The position numbers were made by a program, and so were the translations under genes. Of a DNA stretch of 64,000 nt, positions 47,224-58,921 are shown one piece after another (the stretch's first letter is position 1; every line of letters starts with the position of its first letter). The stretch covers positions 20,186,001 through 20,250,000 of the forward strand of contig NC_069365.1 of assembly GCF_021730395.1 (NCBI RefSeq). The letters are read 5' to 3'. The notes under the pieces were generated by a model that saw nothing but the letters and a program-made list of their open reading frames with translations, searched no databases and had not been told where the DNA came from. This DNA comes from Mercenaria mercenaria (lineage: Eukaryota > Mollusca > Bivalvia > Venerida > Veneridae).

Positions 47224-48463
47224 AAATGAATCCTCTCGGAAAAATATTTGAAACAAGTGACCAACAATAGAATGTAAAATGTATAGCTTTTTGTTATTTT
47301 TTATGACAATGCTATAGTTGTACTTGATCAGCAGTGCATCCACGTAATCTAAAGTAGCCGCCGATACAAGCGAATAATCTCTTAGGAACTATTCTCTTCT
47401 CCACCGCAAATTTCGTTTTATAGGCTTCTTACAATTTATGGCAAAAGGAATGGTTCGACTTCCTGACTGTCGGGCTATGTATAAGATTTGTAGTATTTTC
47501 AGAGTTGCGGAGTTACTTTGGATTATGAAGTTAACGTGGAGGGAAACTTTAAGGATGTATAGCTAGGACTCCTAATGAGTTGCAGCCTAAATTGTACTGC
47601 ATGGATCGAGTTTTGTACATGTTTCTCAGTAGTAAATGTCTTTGAAAGGACTACATTCAAACCTGCTCGAAAGACCACGTGTGTTAAGACACCACTTTTA
47701 TTCAGAGGCCAGTTACAATTCATTTTTATGTTGTGAAAGGATAAATTATTGAACATTTGTGTTTTGAGACTGATTTTTGCATTTCCCTTATGAGGTATCT
47801 TAATGCAAGTTGCCCTGTATTTTCAAATCCTGACTGGCACTATTAAAGACAATGAAAAGTATGAGCGTAACCGCCCCTCTATCTGGACAAATCGTCGGTA
47901 TATATTGTGAAACTTATACTAAATATCAAAGCAATTGTTCCTCAAGTTTTAACGAAAAAGTTATTTTCTCCTTACAACAGTGGACTATTCTGTTACATGC
48001 CTGGAACTGATTCCTACATGTTTGTTTTCTCAAGAAAGCTACCGTCCTCATACATCCAGTCAGTCAGGCTCTTCTACAACAATTTAGGCCCGTAACATCT
48101 GAAAACATTTTCTGCTATCTCAGCTGACGACCGTTGAGCTTATCTGCTTCTGAAAACAATAAGTTACCTGACCTTCAAGGTATTTTTATTTTTCGCAAGC
48201 CATTCCGCGTATGCAGGTGAACTGTCTGATGGGAAAGAAGAGGCCTATTTATTATGACCGCTGGTAAGAATATTTGACATACCGAGGTCATAGGTACAAG
48301 TGATTTGAATGACAGCATTATAAACAAGAAGACCAAAAGCTGTATTTTTACAGTATTTTCATGTCCGCCACATGAATCACCTTTAAAAGCCGCTTTGATT
48401 TCCTTCCAACAGGTACACAAACTGCTATCAAACTGTGAAAAAATGAGCAAAATACTATTAATC
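47224..48463. other. Intergenic DNA, nothing recognised
   Basis: No convincing exon, RNA gene or repeat end. The open frames at 47523-47756 (minus) and 48175-48465 (minus) have no recognised domain. Confidence 0.3.
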
Positions 48464-48605
48464 ATTGGATTTGTTAGTGACCCCCCACGGAAATATGTAG
48501 GATCAGTATGATAAATGGGGGTGAGGTGGTGGGTGGGGGAGGCGTTAGCCGAGTCCTCTAGGCCTATTTAACATATTCCCGTGGAGGGTCACTAACAAAC
48601 CCTAT
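48464..48605. repeat. Short inverted-repeat element (about 140 bp)
   Basis: The left arm TTTGTTAGTGACCCCCCACGG and the right arm CCGTGGAGGGTCACTAACAAA pair almost perfectly over about 30 bases around a G-rich centre. MITE-like, non-coding. Confidence 0.65.
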
Positions 48606-49131
48606 AATTAATGTGTTTTATCGACTAGAACGACATGAAAATCTACTGACCCTTCACAGGAATCTACAGGGTCATGTGATCACCTTTTACTCAATGAAAT
48701 TGCTAGAATCTTGTGGGAGGTAAAACAAAGTAGTCTGAAATACCAACACCGAACAACTTGTCTTGCTACTAACTGGATTTTATACTGTTCTTTTCATGAT
48801 ATACAAATCTGTGAACATTGCCGTGCTATAAATCGTATTTTTGCTTAAATATGATCGGGTGTATAATTTATTTTTTCACATGACTCAGAAACATGTGATC
48901 ACATGATCAAGCTGTGCAACATGTTGCCATACAGGCCGTAAAACCGTTCAATATGATAGGGTTCAATTACATTTTTACTTAGCCAAGATGGAAAAAAGTG
49001 AAAATCGACTTTTTTCTGAAACTATTCAAACAGAAGCAAATGACCAAAGGAAATGGAGCTACGTGAAGTCGATTTTGTGACCGACAATCGTAGATCGACA
49101 TTCAATTTTCAACTAAGCACAGGTGGTAGAT

Positions 49132-49326
49132 TAACCTTTAGCCTGCTGGTGGCAAGTGATTTTGCCTTTGCGACCAGTGCAGACATCTGTGCAGGCTGAT
49201 CATGGTCTGCACTGTTTGCTATTCAGTCTGTAAATTTTCAGTGAACTCCCCTTTGAATAATAAATGGTATTGCCCAAATTGAATGATGGACCAGTCCATT
49301 TTAGAAATTTAGCAGGCTAAAGGTTA
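49132..49326 (+). mobile_element. MITE with TAACCTTTAGC termini, copy 3
   Basis: The best-preserved copy: TAACCTTTAGCCTGCTGG at the left and TTAGCAGGCTAAAGGTTA at the right. It sits at the edge of the 65-bp satellite array. Confidence 0.8.
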
Positions 49327-49545
49327 AAAAATGTATAAGTTGTACTCAACATTTGACTTTTTGATAAAGTCAGCATTTGAGTGTTGACCCAGGTCTGCAA
49401 TCGTAGATCAATATTCAAAAATGTATTGGTCGTAGATTAATATTCAATCTTAACTCCGGTCTGCAATTGTAGATCAACATTAAAAAAATGTTCAGGTCGT
49501 AGATCAACATCCAGTGTAAGCTCAGGCATGCAATCGTACACACAA

Positions 49546-50364
49546 CAGTTTATATTTGTATTACTATTATGTTAATATTAATGCATGTATTTACATGAAA
49601 TTTCACATGCCGACATTTGAAAAGGTACTGCAGCTAATTATTAATTTATTTTTTGCGACTCGCTTCCAAGGTAACCGCATTAGGCGTTTTGACTAATATT
49701 GGGTATTTGGCACGTGCAGGGCATGTGCACCAACTTGCACGTGTTCGTTTACATTTTTGGCATTACTGACGAAAGTCCTACTAGAAAACACATATCACGA
49801 TGAAATTGACACAAAAGCAACGCGATCGAGCTGTCGGAATGTTGCTAGCCGGGACACGTTTACGACACGTGTGTAATTATTTCTGCAATTTCAAAAGAAT
49901 TCTGATATAATTTGTTTGTAGCTGTTACTTTGATAGTTATTTCTGTTTTTAACGTTATTTCCGTTTACAAGAACCTTCAATCGTTGGTTATCTACCATTC
50001 GCGCTCTTTTGGCGACATTTAACCCAAGTACAATTCATTGAAATGACCGATTTCGAATTTTGTTGTATAATTTCGACAGCCCGGGCGCGTTGCTCTTGTG
50101 TCGTTTTCATGATGATATGTGTTTTCTAGTAGGACTTTCGTCAGTAATGCCAAAAGTGTTCATTAACACGTGCATATTGGTGCATATGCCCTGCACGTGC
50201 AAAATATGCTGTATCGGTCAAAACGCCTAATGCGGTTACTTTGGCCGTGAATCGGTCAAAAATAAATCAATAATTAGCTGCAGTACCTATTCAAATGTCG
50301 GAATGTTAAATTTCGTGTAAATACATGCATTAATATTAACAAAATAGTAATACAATATAAACTG
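49546..50364. mobile_element. Head-to-head Tc1-like transposon remnant with about 293-bp inverted arms
   Basis: The arms at 49546-49838 and 50072-50364 are reverse complements at about 90 percent by eye, beginning CAGTTTATAT. At the inner end of the left arm (plus strand, ATG at 49800) the frame reads MKLTQKQRDRAVGMLLAGTR. At the inner end of the right arm (minus strand) it reads MKTTQEQRARAVEIIQ. Both resemble the helix-turn-helix start of Tc1/mariner-type transposases (AxGMLxAG). The DDE catalytic part is absent, so the copy is non-autonomous. Confidence 0.65.
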
Positions 50365-51190
50365 ACCGATTAGGAATTTTGTTGAGTGTAGATCAACATT
50401 CAAAAATGTTCAGGTCGAAGATTTACTTTCAATATAAGCTCAGGTCTGCAATCGTAGATAAACATTAAAAAATGTATTCAATGTTAACTTAGGTCTGCAA
50501 TCGTAGATCAACATTCAAAAATGTTCAGGTCGTAGATCAACATCCAATGTAAGCTCAGGCATGCAATCGTAGATCAACATTCCAAAATGTCCAGGTCGAA
50601 GATCAACATCCAATGTAAGCATAGATCAACATTCAAAAATGTCCAGGTCAAAGATTAACATCCAATGTAGCTCATGTCTGCAATTAGGTAAACATTCGAA
50701 AATGTCAAGATCGAAGATCAACATTCAAAAATGTTCAGGTCGTAGATCGACATTTAATGTAGTCCCAGGTCAGCGATCGTAGATCAACAATCAAAACTGT
50801 TCATGTCAAATACAGGCAATGTCACCACTCCAGATATGATTCTCATACGAAATGTCTATCATATGTAATTCATATGATTTTTCATATGATAACCATATCA
50901 TTATACCATCATATGCTTTTCATAGGTTATCATTATTCGACCGTCGTTCAAAAATGCAAGATCAACATGCTCAGCAACTGTATTTAAGAAAAAAGACATC
51001 CCCATAAGCATTTGTTATGTAATATATTTTTATTTTTATTGTGTATCCACAGAAAATAATATCAAGCAGCAACAACAATTAAACCCCAAAAGAGAATTTT
51101 TGTTATATATCATTTTGGGGTCACCTTTTTATAAACGGCTGGCATCCTCTGACGATCGGTACAAAATTGTGCATGTCGGAACAATATAAA

Positions 51191-52896
51191 CAAGAGGACC
51201 ATGATGGTCCTGAATCGCTCACCTATCCCCACATGACCCAGTGTTGAACTGAGTATGACGTCATTATTTCTTTTATTTGACATAGTGACCTAGTTTTTGA
51301 GCACATGTGACCTAGATATCATCAAGATAAAAAATTCTGACCAATTTTCATGAAGATCCATTGAAAAATATGGCCTCTAGAGAGGTCACAAGGTTTTTCT
51401 ATTATTTGACCTAATGGCCTACTTTTTGAAGGCACGTGACCCACTTTTAAACTTGACCTAGATATCATCAAGGTGAACATTCTCACCAATTTTCATGAAG
51501 ATCTCGTGAAAAATATGGCCTCTAGAGAGGTCACAAGGTTTTTCTATTTTTCGACCTACTGACCTAGTTTTTGACCGCACATGACCCAGTTACAAACCTG
51601 ACCTAGATATCATCAAGCTGAACATTCTCACTAATTTTCATGAAGATCTGTTGAGAAATATGGCCTCTAGAGAGGTCACAAGGTTTTTTCTATTTTTAGA
51701 CCTACTGACCTAGTTTTTAACCCCACGTGACCCAGTTTCGAACTTGACTTAGATATCATCAATGTGAACATTCTGACCAATAATCATGAAGATCTCATGA
51801 AAAATATGGCCTCTAGAGAGGTCACAAGGTTTTTCTATTTTTAGATCTACTGACCTAGTTTTTAACCCCACGTGACCCAGTTTCAAATTTAACCTAGATA
51901 TCTTCAAGGTAAACACTCTGACCAATTTTCATGAAGATCCATTGAAAAATATCGCCTCTAGAGAGGTCACAAGGTTTTTCTATTTTTAGACCTACTGACC
52001 TAGTTTTTGATCGCACGTGACCCAGTTTCGAACTTAACCTAGATATCATCAAGGTGAACATTCTGACCAATTTTCATGAAGATCCATTGAGAAATATGGC
52101 CTCTAGACAGGTCACAATGTTTTTCTATTTTTAGATCTACTGACCTAGTTTTTGACCCCACATGACCCTGACCAATTTTCATGAAGATCCATTGAGAAAT
52201 ATGGCCTCTAGAGAGGTCACAAGGTTTTTCTATTTTTAGACCTAATGATCTAATTTTTGACTCCACTTGACCCAGTTTCGAACTTGACCTAGATATCATC
52301 AAGGTGAACATTCTGACCAATTTCCATGAAGATCCATTGAGAAATATGGCCTCTGGAGAGGTCACAAGGTTTTTCTATTTTTAGACCTAATGACCTAGTT
52401 TTTGACCCTACGTGACCCAGTTTCGAACTTGACCTAGATATCATCAAGGTGAACATTCTGACCAATATTCATGAAGATCCATTGAAAAATATCGCCTCTA
52501 GAGAGGTCACAAGGTTTTTCTATTTTTAGACCTACTGACCTAGTTTTTGAACCCACGTGACCCAGTTTCGAACTTGACCTAGATATCATCAAGGTGAACA
52601 TTCTGACCAATTTCCATGAAGATCTTATGAAATATATGGCCTCTAGAAAGGTCACAAGGTTTTTCTATTTTTAGACCTACTGACCTAGTTTTTGATGGCA
52701 CGTGACCCAGTTTCGAACTTGACCTAGATATCATCAAGATGAACATTCTGACCAACTTTCATAAAGATCCCATGAAAAATGTGACCTCTAGAGTGGTCAC
52801 AAGCAAAAGTTTACGGACGCACGGACGGACGACGGACGACGGACACCGCGCGATCACAAAAGCTCACCTTGTCACTCTGTGACAGGTGAGCTAAAA
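51191..52896 (+). mobile_element. Tandem-core element with eleven 145-bp monomers
   Basis: The start CAAGAGGACCATGATGGTCC then TGAATCGCTCACCT contains the dyad AGGACCAT/ATGGTCCT. The end AGCTCACCTTGTCACTCTGT then GACAGGTGAGCTAAAAA is a 14-bp hairpin with one bulge. AAATATGGCC-type words occur at 51366, 51511, 51656, 51802, 51947, 52092, 52197, 52342, 52487, 52632 and 52777, that is 145 bp apart except for one shortened copy. The best-preserved member of the family in the window. No protein. Confidence 0.85.
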
Positions 52897-54100
52897 ATGT
52901 ACATGTGAACGTTGCTCTTTTGTTAGAAAACTGACACATATTTACTACATGTAATGATCAACTGGCTATAATAAGTCAGATGAGAATATTTGGCTGTCAT
53001 TGTGACACTTATTAAACATATGATACCTGTAGATACCTGTAGGTATGACAGAATTGCTAAAAATAAACTATATATCAATTGTTCAAGAAAGGCGTAGGTT
53101 TACTGCGGAAACAGCTGCTGTAAATCACCTTGTCTTTTGAATACTTAGATATTTATTTCCTTTATAGATTATATTGCACGTGATTCTCAACAATTAATAA
53201 GTCTGTGCGTCATATCTTAACAATTTAAGAAACTGATTTTATTCGCGGAACTTAATGCACTAGCCGAAGAGAATATAATATACGGTCATTAAGGAAATAA
53301 TTTGGTAAGTTTGTGATTTCTCCTACATGTTTTTTTGCCCAAAACTCTTTTCTGCTGTCTTGTATACACACAATCACATGGGGTAAAAAAATTGACTAAT
53401 CATGCATGGTCATGTTGACCAAAGAATCATATATGTTGGCCCTGTCGTTTAATGGCACTCATTTATAACTAGAAAATGTGCAAACGAAGACATAATAGTA
53501 AGCATGGTTGTAGGTGTTTAAATAGATAAAACAAAAAAGGTTGGTTTTGCATATGGCAGAATGGTATAAATTGTATAAATTGCACGCTGCACTGATTTGG
53601 TAACATACTTGTGTTTATTTTCTCTCTTCATATCAAACTGACTTATAATATTAATTAGCGGAGTGTTCACAACCACCATTCGTTCTGGCATCAAAACGGA
53701 AAGATAAGGGAAAACAATGGTAAAATTAGGTAACTAGGACAATGGGGTAACGGGGACACTTCGTAATAACAGTATTAAAGGGGAAATATGGGAACCGTCG
53801 TCTAAATAAGATCTTTCAGAACATACAAAATAATAGCAGCAAAAGTAATTATAATAGGCCTCAAGTTATAAGTATTCAAAACTTTCACCTTGAACTAACA
53901 TCGCAATAAAACCGCGTGATAATGTGTTTATGTTACTATTTTTAGCAATGACCTCTGGAAAACCCGTGTCAATAATACATATTATATACAATCATGTCCT
54001 ATTTTATAAACCGGAAACTGCGCAGCATACACCAAAACACCATGTCATTATGAAAAAGGAATACACAGCTGTCAGCCATTTAATCTAGACGGTTCGTATT
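52897..54100. other. Intergenic DNA upstream of p62 copy 2
   Basis: No coding exon or repeat end recognised. The last part is the distal promoter region of p62 copy 2. Confidence 0.3.
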
Positions 54101-54115
54101 GCACCATTTAGGCTA

Positions 54116-54122
54116 TGACTCA
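54116..54122 (+). promoter_or_regulatory. AP-1/CNC-bZIP-like site, TGACTCA
   Basis: A perfect TGACTCA lies 40 bases upstream of the TATA box of p62 copy 2, followed by CACGTCAC and by ATGACTTAG and AAGTCAGC variants within 45 bases. The cluster fits bZIP control. Vertebrate SQSTM1 is induced by NRF2 through an antioxidant response element, but the full TGACnnnGC core is not present here. Confidence 0.45.
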
Positions 54123-54161
54123 CGTCACATGACTTAGGTAAAATGATTAAGTCAGCGGAGG

Positions 54162-54169
54162 TATAAAAG
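54162..54169 (+). promoter_or_regulatory. TATA box of p62 copy 2
   Basis: TATAAAAG lies 184 bases upstream of the ATG, which would put the transcription start near 54190 and give a 5' UTR of about 155 bases without an intron. Confidence 0.65.
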
Positions 54170-54345
54170 CCAGAACAATTTGCTTTAACGTCACTTAAAG
54201 CTTTTCGAAACGTATGATAACACGAAAATAGAAAAAGCTTAAAACTTTAAAATATTAAGGGAGATTTAATTTGATATATCGTTGGATTCTATATATTATT
54301 TATATTTAAAACGTGATTCAACGCAGAGAGAAGAAATAGATCAAC

Positions 54346-57300
54346 ATGTCGCTTACGGTAAAAGCGTTTTTACATAAGGATGGAAAGTGGGACGGTGAAA
54401 TCCGTCGGTTCCAGATCCCTGCCGACGTGTCGTCAAGTTATGATTACTTGAGCAAGAAACTCAGCGACATCTTCCCAGCATTGAGACAGGGGAATTTTTC
54501 CCTCTTCTGGAAAGGTAGGTGCCTGTAATTGCGCATTTCGTTGCAGTAGAAATTATCATAATTTATGTATAGATTTAAACAAGATTTGATGTTATGCCAA
54601 ATCTTCGCGGTATGTGATCATGAATGGCTAAACTGAATGCAATGACCATTTAAAATGATATTTGCATTAAGTTTTTTTTTTCTTTTTCACTGTTTTGGTT
54701 GATGTGTTGGCAATATTTCTATCATCAATTTTTATGAAAGGCCATAGGCGTTTTGTTATTGAAATAAACTTAATCAATATCGCATAATTCTATAATTGAA
54801 CAATATATAACAGTTAACTAAGTTGTTTGACAGGTCCATATTCACATCCCTTTTTATTTCTAAAATTCTACAAAATTTTGTCTGTACGCAACGTTGCCAT
54901 CAATCGTTTAAAATCAGCTTTAGCTTGGAGAGGCGCTTTTAGAGATCTACTTTTAGCAATGCTGTATCATTAAAAAATACCTGATCTATAGTTATGATCC
55001 ACATTTTTCAGATCCCGACGGAGATCATGTGTCTTTCTCCACCGACGAAGAGCTGATGGAAGCCCTCGGATTTGTGTCCGACAGCGTATTTAAAGTCTTC
55101 ATCGTGCAGAAAGGTAAGTTTTTAACAAGGTTTTAATTGTAAACACATTTCAGTACTTAAAGTATCGTGCCGCTCAATACATTTCAATACTTAAAGTATC
55201 GTGTCACACAATGCATTTTGTACAAAATTAAAGATCGTTCTTCTTGTTCTTTTCTTTAAACAAGATTTTATTAATCTCTTTCTATATTTTAGAGGGCCAG
55301 CAGAATTCTGCCCCTAGCGGTGAAAATGAGGCGGTTCACCCAGGTGTAATCTGTGACGGATGTGACATGCGCCCGATATGTGGTCCCAGGTACAAGTGCC
55401 TTGTCTGTCCGGACTATGACCTCTGCAAAAACTGCGAGGCGAGCGGTATGCACGTGCAACATGATATGATGAAGGTAACTGCACCCGGAAACCTCCCAGG
55501 AGGATTCCCAGGCTTCCCATTCGGTGGACCACCCGGATCCCATGGACCAGGACCCCAGGGTGTAAGTAAATTTAAAAAAGATCAATTTCAACATTGCCGA
55601 TATTTGTTACTTATAGTGTACCAAAATGTAAATACATTTAATCAATATAACCGCAAAATTAAATATAGTTAGCATTTGTTATGTATCATATTATGTATGG
55701 TTAATAGTATGTTTGTTGTCTTTTCAGCCGTTTGTACCCCCACCCCACTTCCGGCGCTGGATGCAGCGTTTTATGAAGAGGTGGCACAATAGAAACGCCC
55801 AAGGATGTGAGGGCGGACCATGTGGACGGAAGGAGGGAGAACAGGAAGAAAAGAAAGAAGAACAGAAGATGGAGGAGGGACCCGAGGGTCAGGATTCTGG
55901 AGAATCTAGTGGAGAGGAATACCTGAGAAATGTAGGGGAGGCAGTCGCTGAGATGCTTGATCCTTTCGGTATGTGTATAACGATATAAACACGCCTGTAT
56001 TAATTTTGATGCAAAGTTTGAGCTAAGGAATGACTTCATCAACATAATTTGTGCCATTTTATCGATTTTTTTATTGCAAATGCATGTTAGCTGTCAACTT
56101 GAATACACAGGTCAGATATTTTAAGTACTATTCTTTTTGTAACTTGTAATAAATACAACTTATACTAGTAATATATGATTGTATCGTTATAATAGGTATT
56201 GACGTTGATATAGACGTTGAGACACACAACCGAGGAGAGAAAGCTGACGAGGATGAGGATGGTGAAAAGGGCGAGAAGAAAGGAAAGGGTGGAATGGGGC
56301 GTGGGCGTGCCCGTGGCCGTGGAGGACCACATGGAAAGCGTTTTCGATCTGGGCCACCATGTGGTGCTGCAGGACCCTGGGGAATGTGGGGCTGGATGGG
56401 AGGCTGTCCAATGGGACCTCCACAAGGGCATTGCCGAAGGAACGGTGGACCCGCCGGACCCTTTGGTCCTGCTGGGCCATTTGGACAGGCGGGACCATGT
56501 GGACCATGTCCGGGTGGAAAACATGAAAAGCAAGGAAAACGTAATGCGGGAGCTGCAGACAAGCCGCAGAACAAAGCCACTGAAAAACCTAAAGAACAAC
56601 AGGAACCAGCCAACCTCATGGATGTTGCCGACAGTGCCGACTCCCAGCGTGCAAAATCACCAACCCGCATGGTAAGTCAGCACAAGTATTTGAATAAAAT
56701 AGCAATAAATTAACAACTTGTTTTTCTTTGAACACTGATTTCATTCATATATTCAATATGAACATTCGTACACGTACAAGTAACAAAGCGGTAGCGCAAT
56801 TGATACATGGTGTACAGCGCGAAGCCAGAATGTACTTTTTCTGCTGATATCACAAAAGTTCCTCGCTCGTGACGCTTAATCTATAAAGTAAGGTAGTTTT
56901 AAAGATTAGAATTGTTTTATCAAGCGAGATACACAATGAATGAACACTTTGTGTTCCAGGAAGCTGAGCCAAGTGGTAAAAAACCGGATGACAATGCTTG
57001 GACTTTGCTGAATCTCAGCGGAGAACCTGTTGGGAACCCAACACCACAACCTGAGGTCCCAGTTTCACAAGCACCTCCTCAGAGCACCGTGCCAGGTCCG
57101 TCTGCCCCGATATACCCGCCAGCAGGTATGTACAAATGTATTCAGTTAGGATTTTACACCATCGAAAATAAATAAAATTGAAGATTCTACCTGCTGTATA
57201 AACAGTTATCTGCATGGCTGTTTGCTTCACATTTAATTTATAGAATTCCATAGCCCTTTTACAGGTGTCTGAGGACTTCAAACTGAACTTGCACACCGAC

Positions 57301-57583
57301 ACTAAGCACTAAATCTAGTTATTACAGTATAGTAGTTTTATTTTGACGTCATTGTTACATAAATTGGTGGTTGTAGATATATATATATATATATAGTTCA
57401 TTTTCCTTTCCAGATCCTAAGATAGCCGAAGCCCTCCAGCAAATGATGGCAATGGGGTTTAATAATGAAGGAGGTTGGTTGACCAGTCTCCTCGAGGCCA
57501 AAAATGGGGACATCATTCAAGTACTTGATGCTATCAGGCCCCAGCAGCGCCCCCAAACATCTGATGGCGGCACTCACGCCTAA
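54346..57583 (+). CDS. SQSTM1: Sequestosome-1/p62 autophagy receptor, copy 2, 7 coding exons
   Basis: Paralogue of copy 1 with the same intron phases (1,1,0,1,0,1). Exons: 54346-54514, 55012-55113, 55293-55561, 55728-55968, 56196-56671, 56960-57125, 57414-57583. They total 1593 bases (530 residues). PB1 has Lys6, Arg20-Arg21 and D57-PDGD...STDEE. The ZZ uses C111, C114, C126, C129, C135, C138, H144 and H147. Basic motif [14 protein letters not shown] in exon 4. Exon 4 ends and exon 5 begins with [20 protein letters not shown] then DIDVE, matching human [20 protein letters not shown] then DIDVE. Exon 5 then has an RG-rich stretch ([11 protein letters not shown]) and Gly/Pro-rich repeats. The LIR is DDNAWTLL (W433), followed directly by NLSGE, which may be a reduced KEAP1-type motif. 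UBA about 475-517 with MGF at 488-490. Compact introns and the TATA promoter suggest this is the inducible or ancestral-type copy (inference). Confidence 0.95.
57379..57396. repeat. TA microsatellite in p62-2 intron 6
   Basis: About nine TA dinucleotides lie just before the acceptor of the last exon. Confidence 0.8.
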
Positions 57584-58330
57584 AAAGCAGAGGACGGCAA
57601 ACAGCAGACGACATTTTTCTTATATAGACACTTATATATATTGTGACATCAATACCCTGACTTTTTTACTGAACGTTTGGTTACAAAGATTGAACCATGT
57701 GAAACTGACTGGTGAATATTATGAATTCTAAAGAAAGTAGACTTTTATCTCTGAACGATGTCAATATTTAAACATTACTTTAAATTGTAATCGAATTGTT
57801 GGTATATAGAATGATAAATATTATTTTTATACTATTCTAAAAACATATTAGAACTGAATTGGAATTGCTGAAAGGGGAAAGATATTTATATTGATCATTC
57901 TCATATTACTATGGGATTCGTTGTATTTTCATGTTCATAACTACAATTACCTAGTGAACTTATCCTTTTGTCTGTACATTTATTTGTAAATGTTGATGGT
58001 TAAGCACAGTTGTTGTTAGTAATTTCGTCGAACAGAATGTATTAAAAAACACTTTCAATACAAGTTTCAGTGCACAACGCCAGTCAACATATTGGGACGG
58101 ATTTTAAATATTTTAGTTTAGTAAAAAGAACTTTTCCCTTTAAAGTGATAAAATGGTTACATTTCACTGTTTTGTGCTTTTTTTTGTCATTTATATATAG
58201 ACACTACTAGTATATATTTGTGTTGTAAACTGTATACTTTGTTAATTATTATACAGATTGTCTTGTTGGTCTGCTGTCAGCCATATATATTAGAAACCTG
58301 TTTGCACGAGATGGTTACACTTTTTGCGGA

Positions 58331-58336
58331 AATAAA
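58331..58336 (+). terminator. Candidate p62-2 polyadenylation signal
   Basis: AATAAA lies about 750 bases after the stop codon, in a 3' UTR that is free of repeats. Confidence 0.45.
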
Positions 58337-58921
58337 TAACTTTGAAAACAATGTTATGACTTGGTTGTACTTGTGTTGAAAATGTTGTGGTGTCTATGGT
58401 TAAAGTTGATCATGCAAACAATTTAAGATTTCAGAACATTGATAAAATTCTTCCTGGCTTTAATAATGTTTGTCCTAGTTTCCCAGAAGTTCATCTGGAG
58501 GAAACTTAATACACCCTCAGGCCTTGAGACAGAGGGAAATTAATACGCCCACTTAGGTAATACAGTGCACTTCTCAAAATAATGTCATGATTGTGACTTG
58601 TGTGTAATAATAGAATTTAGAATGATTAGCAGACCTTTTGTATTTAGTTTACTTTAATATTGGATGTCTATTAACTACCCTCTATAGATGACTTTATAAT
58701 GAGTATGCCATTGTTTTCTACAATATAATACATTATTATATGGTCCTAAAATTGTCTTGAGAAGTTAATCATTACAATACACAGCTGTAAACCCAGAGGG
58801 TTTGAACCAAAGGACCTTATTCCTGCAGAAGGGTTCAGAAAATTTATGGTAAAACTGGTCATGTGGCAGGGAAAAAAAGAGGGTGTTGAAATTACCAAGA
58901 GATATATGTTCAACTATGTTA

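Larger units (their letters stand above)
49080..50800. repeat. 65-bp satellite array (interrupted)
   Basis: The unit pairs two similar halves: GTAGATCAACATTCAAAAAT then GTTCAGGTC, and GTAGATCAACATCCAATGTA then AGCTCAGGTCTGCAATC. It repeats about every 65 bases with decay. The array is broken by a MITE (49132-49326) and by a palindromic Tc1-like element (49546-50364). Each half contains an ACAT...ATGT dyad. Confidence 0.75.

Noticed and set aside
52039-52655. Open frames of 108 and 73 codons on the minus strand
   Set aside because: They are translations of the 145-bp transposon monomers; the repeated CDLSRGHI-type peptide reflects the DNA repeat.
56128-56670. 180-codon minus-strand frame and other overlapping frames
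   Set aside because: They are antisense or off-frame shadows of the GC-rich exon 5 of p62 copy 2. The plus-strand frame fits the p62 splice phases and protein family.
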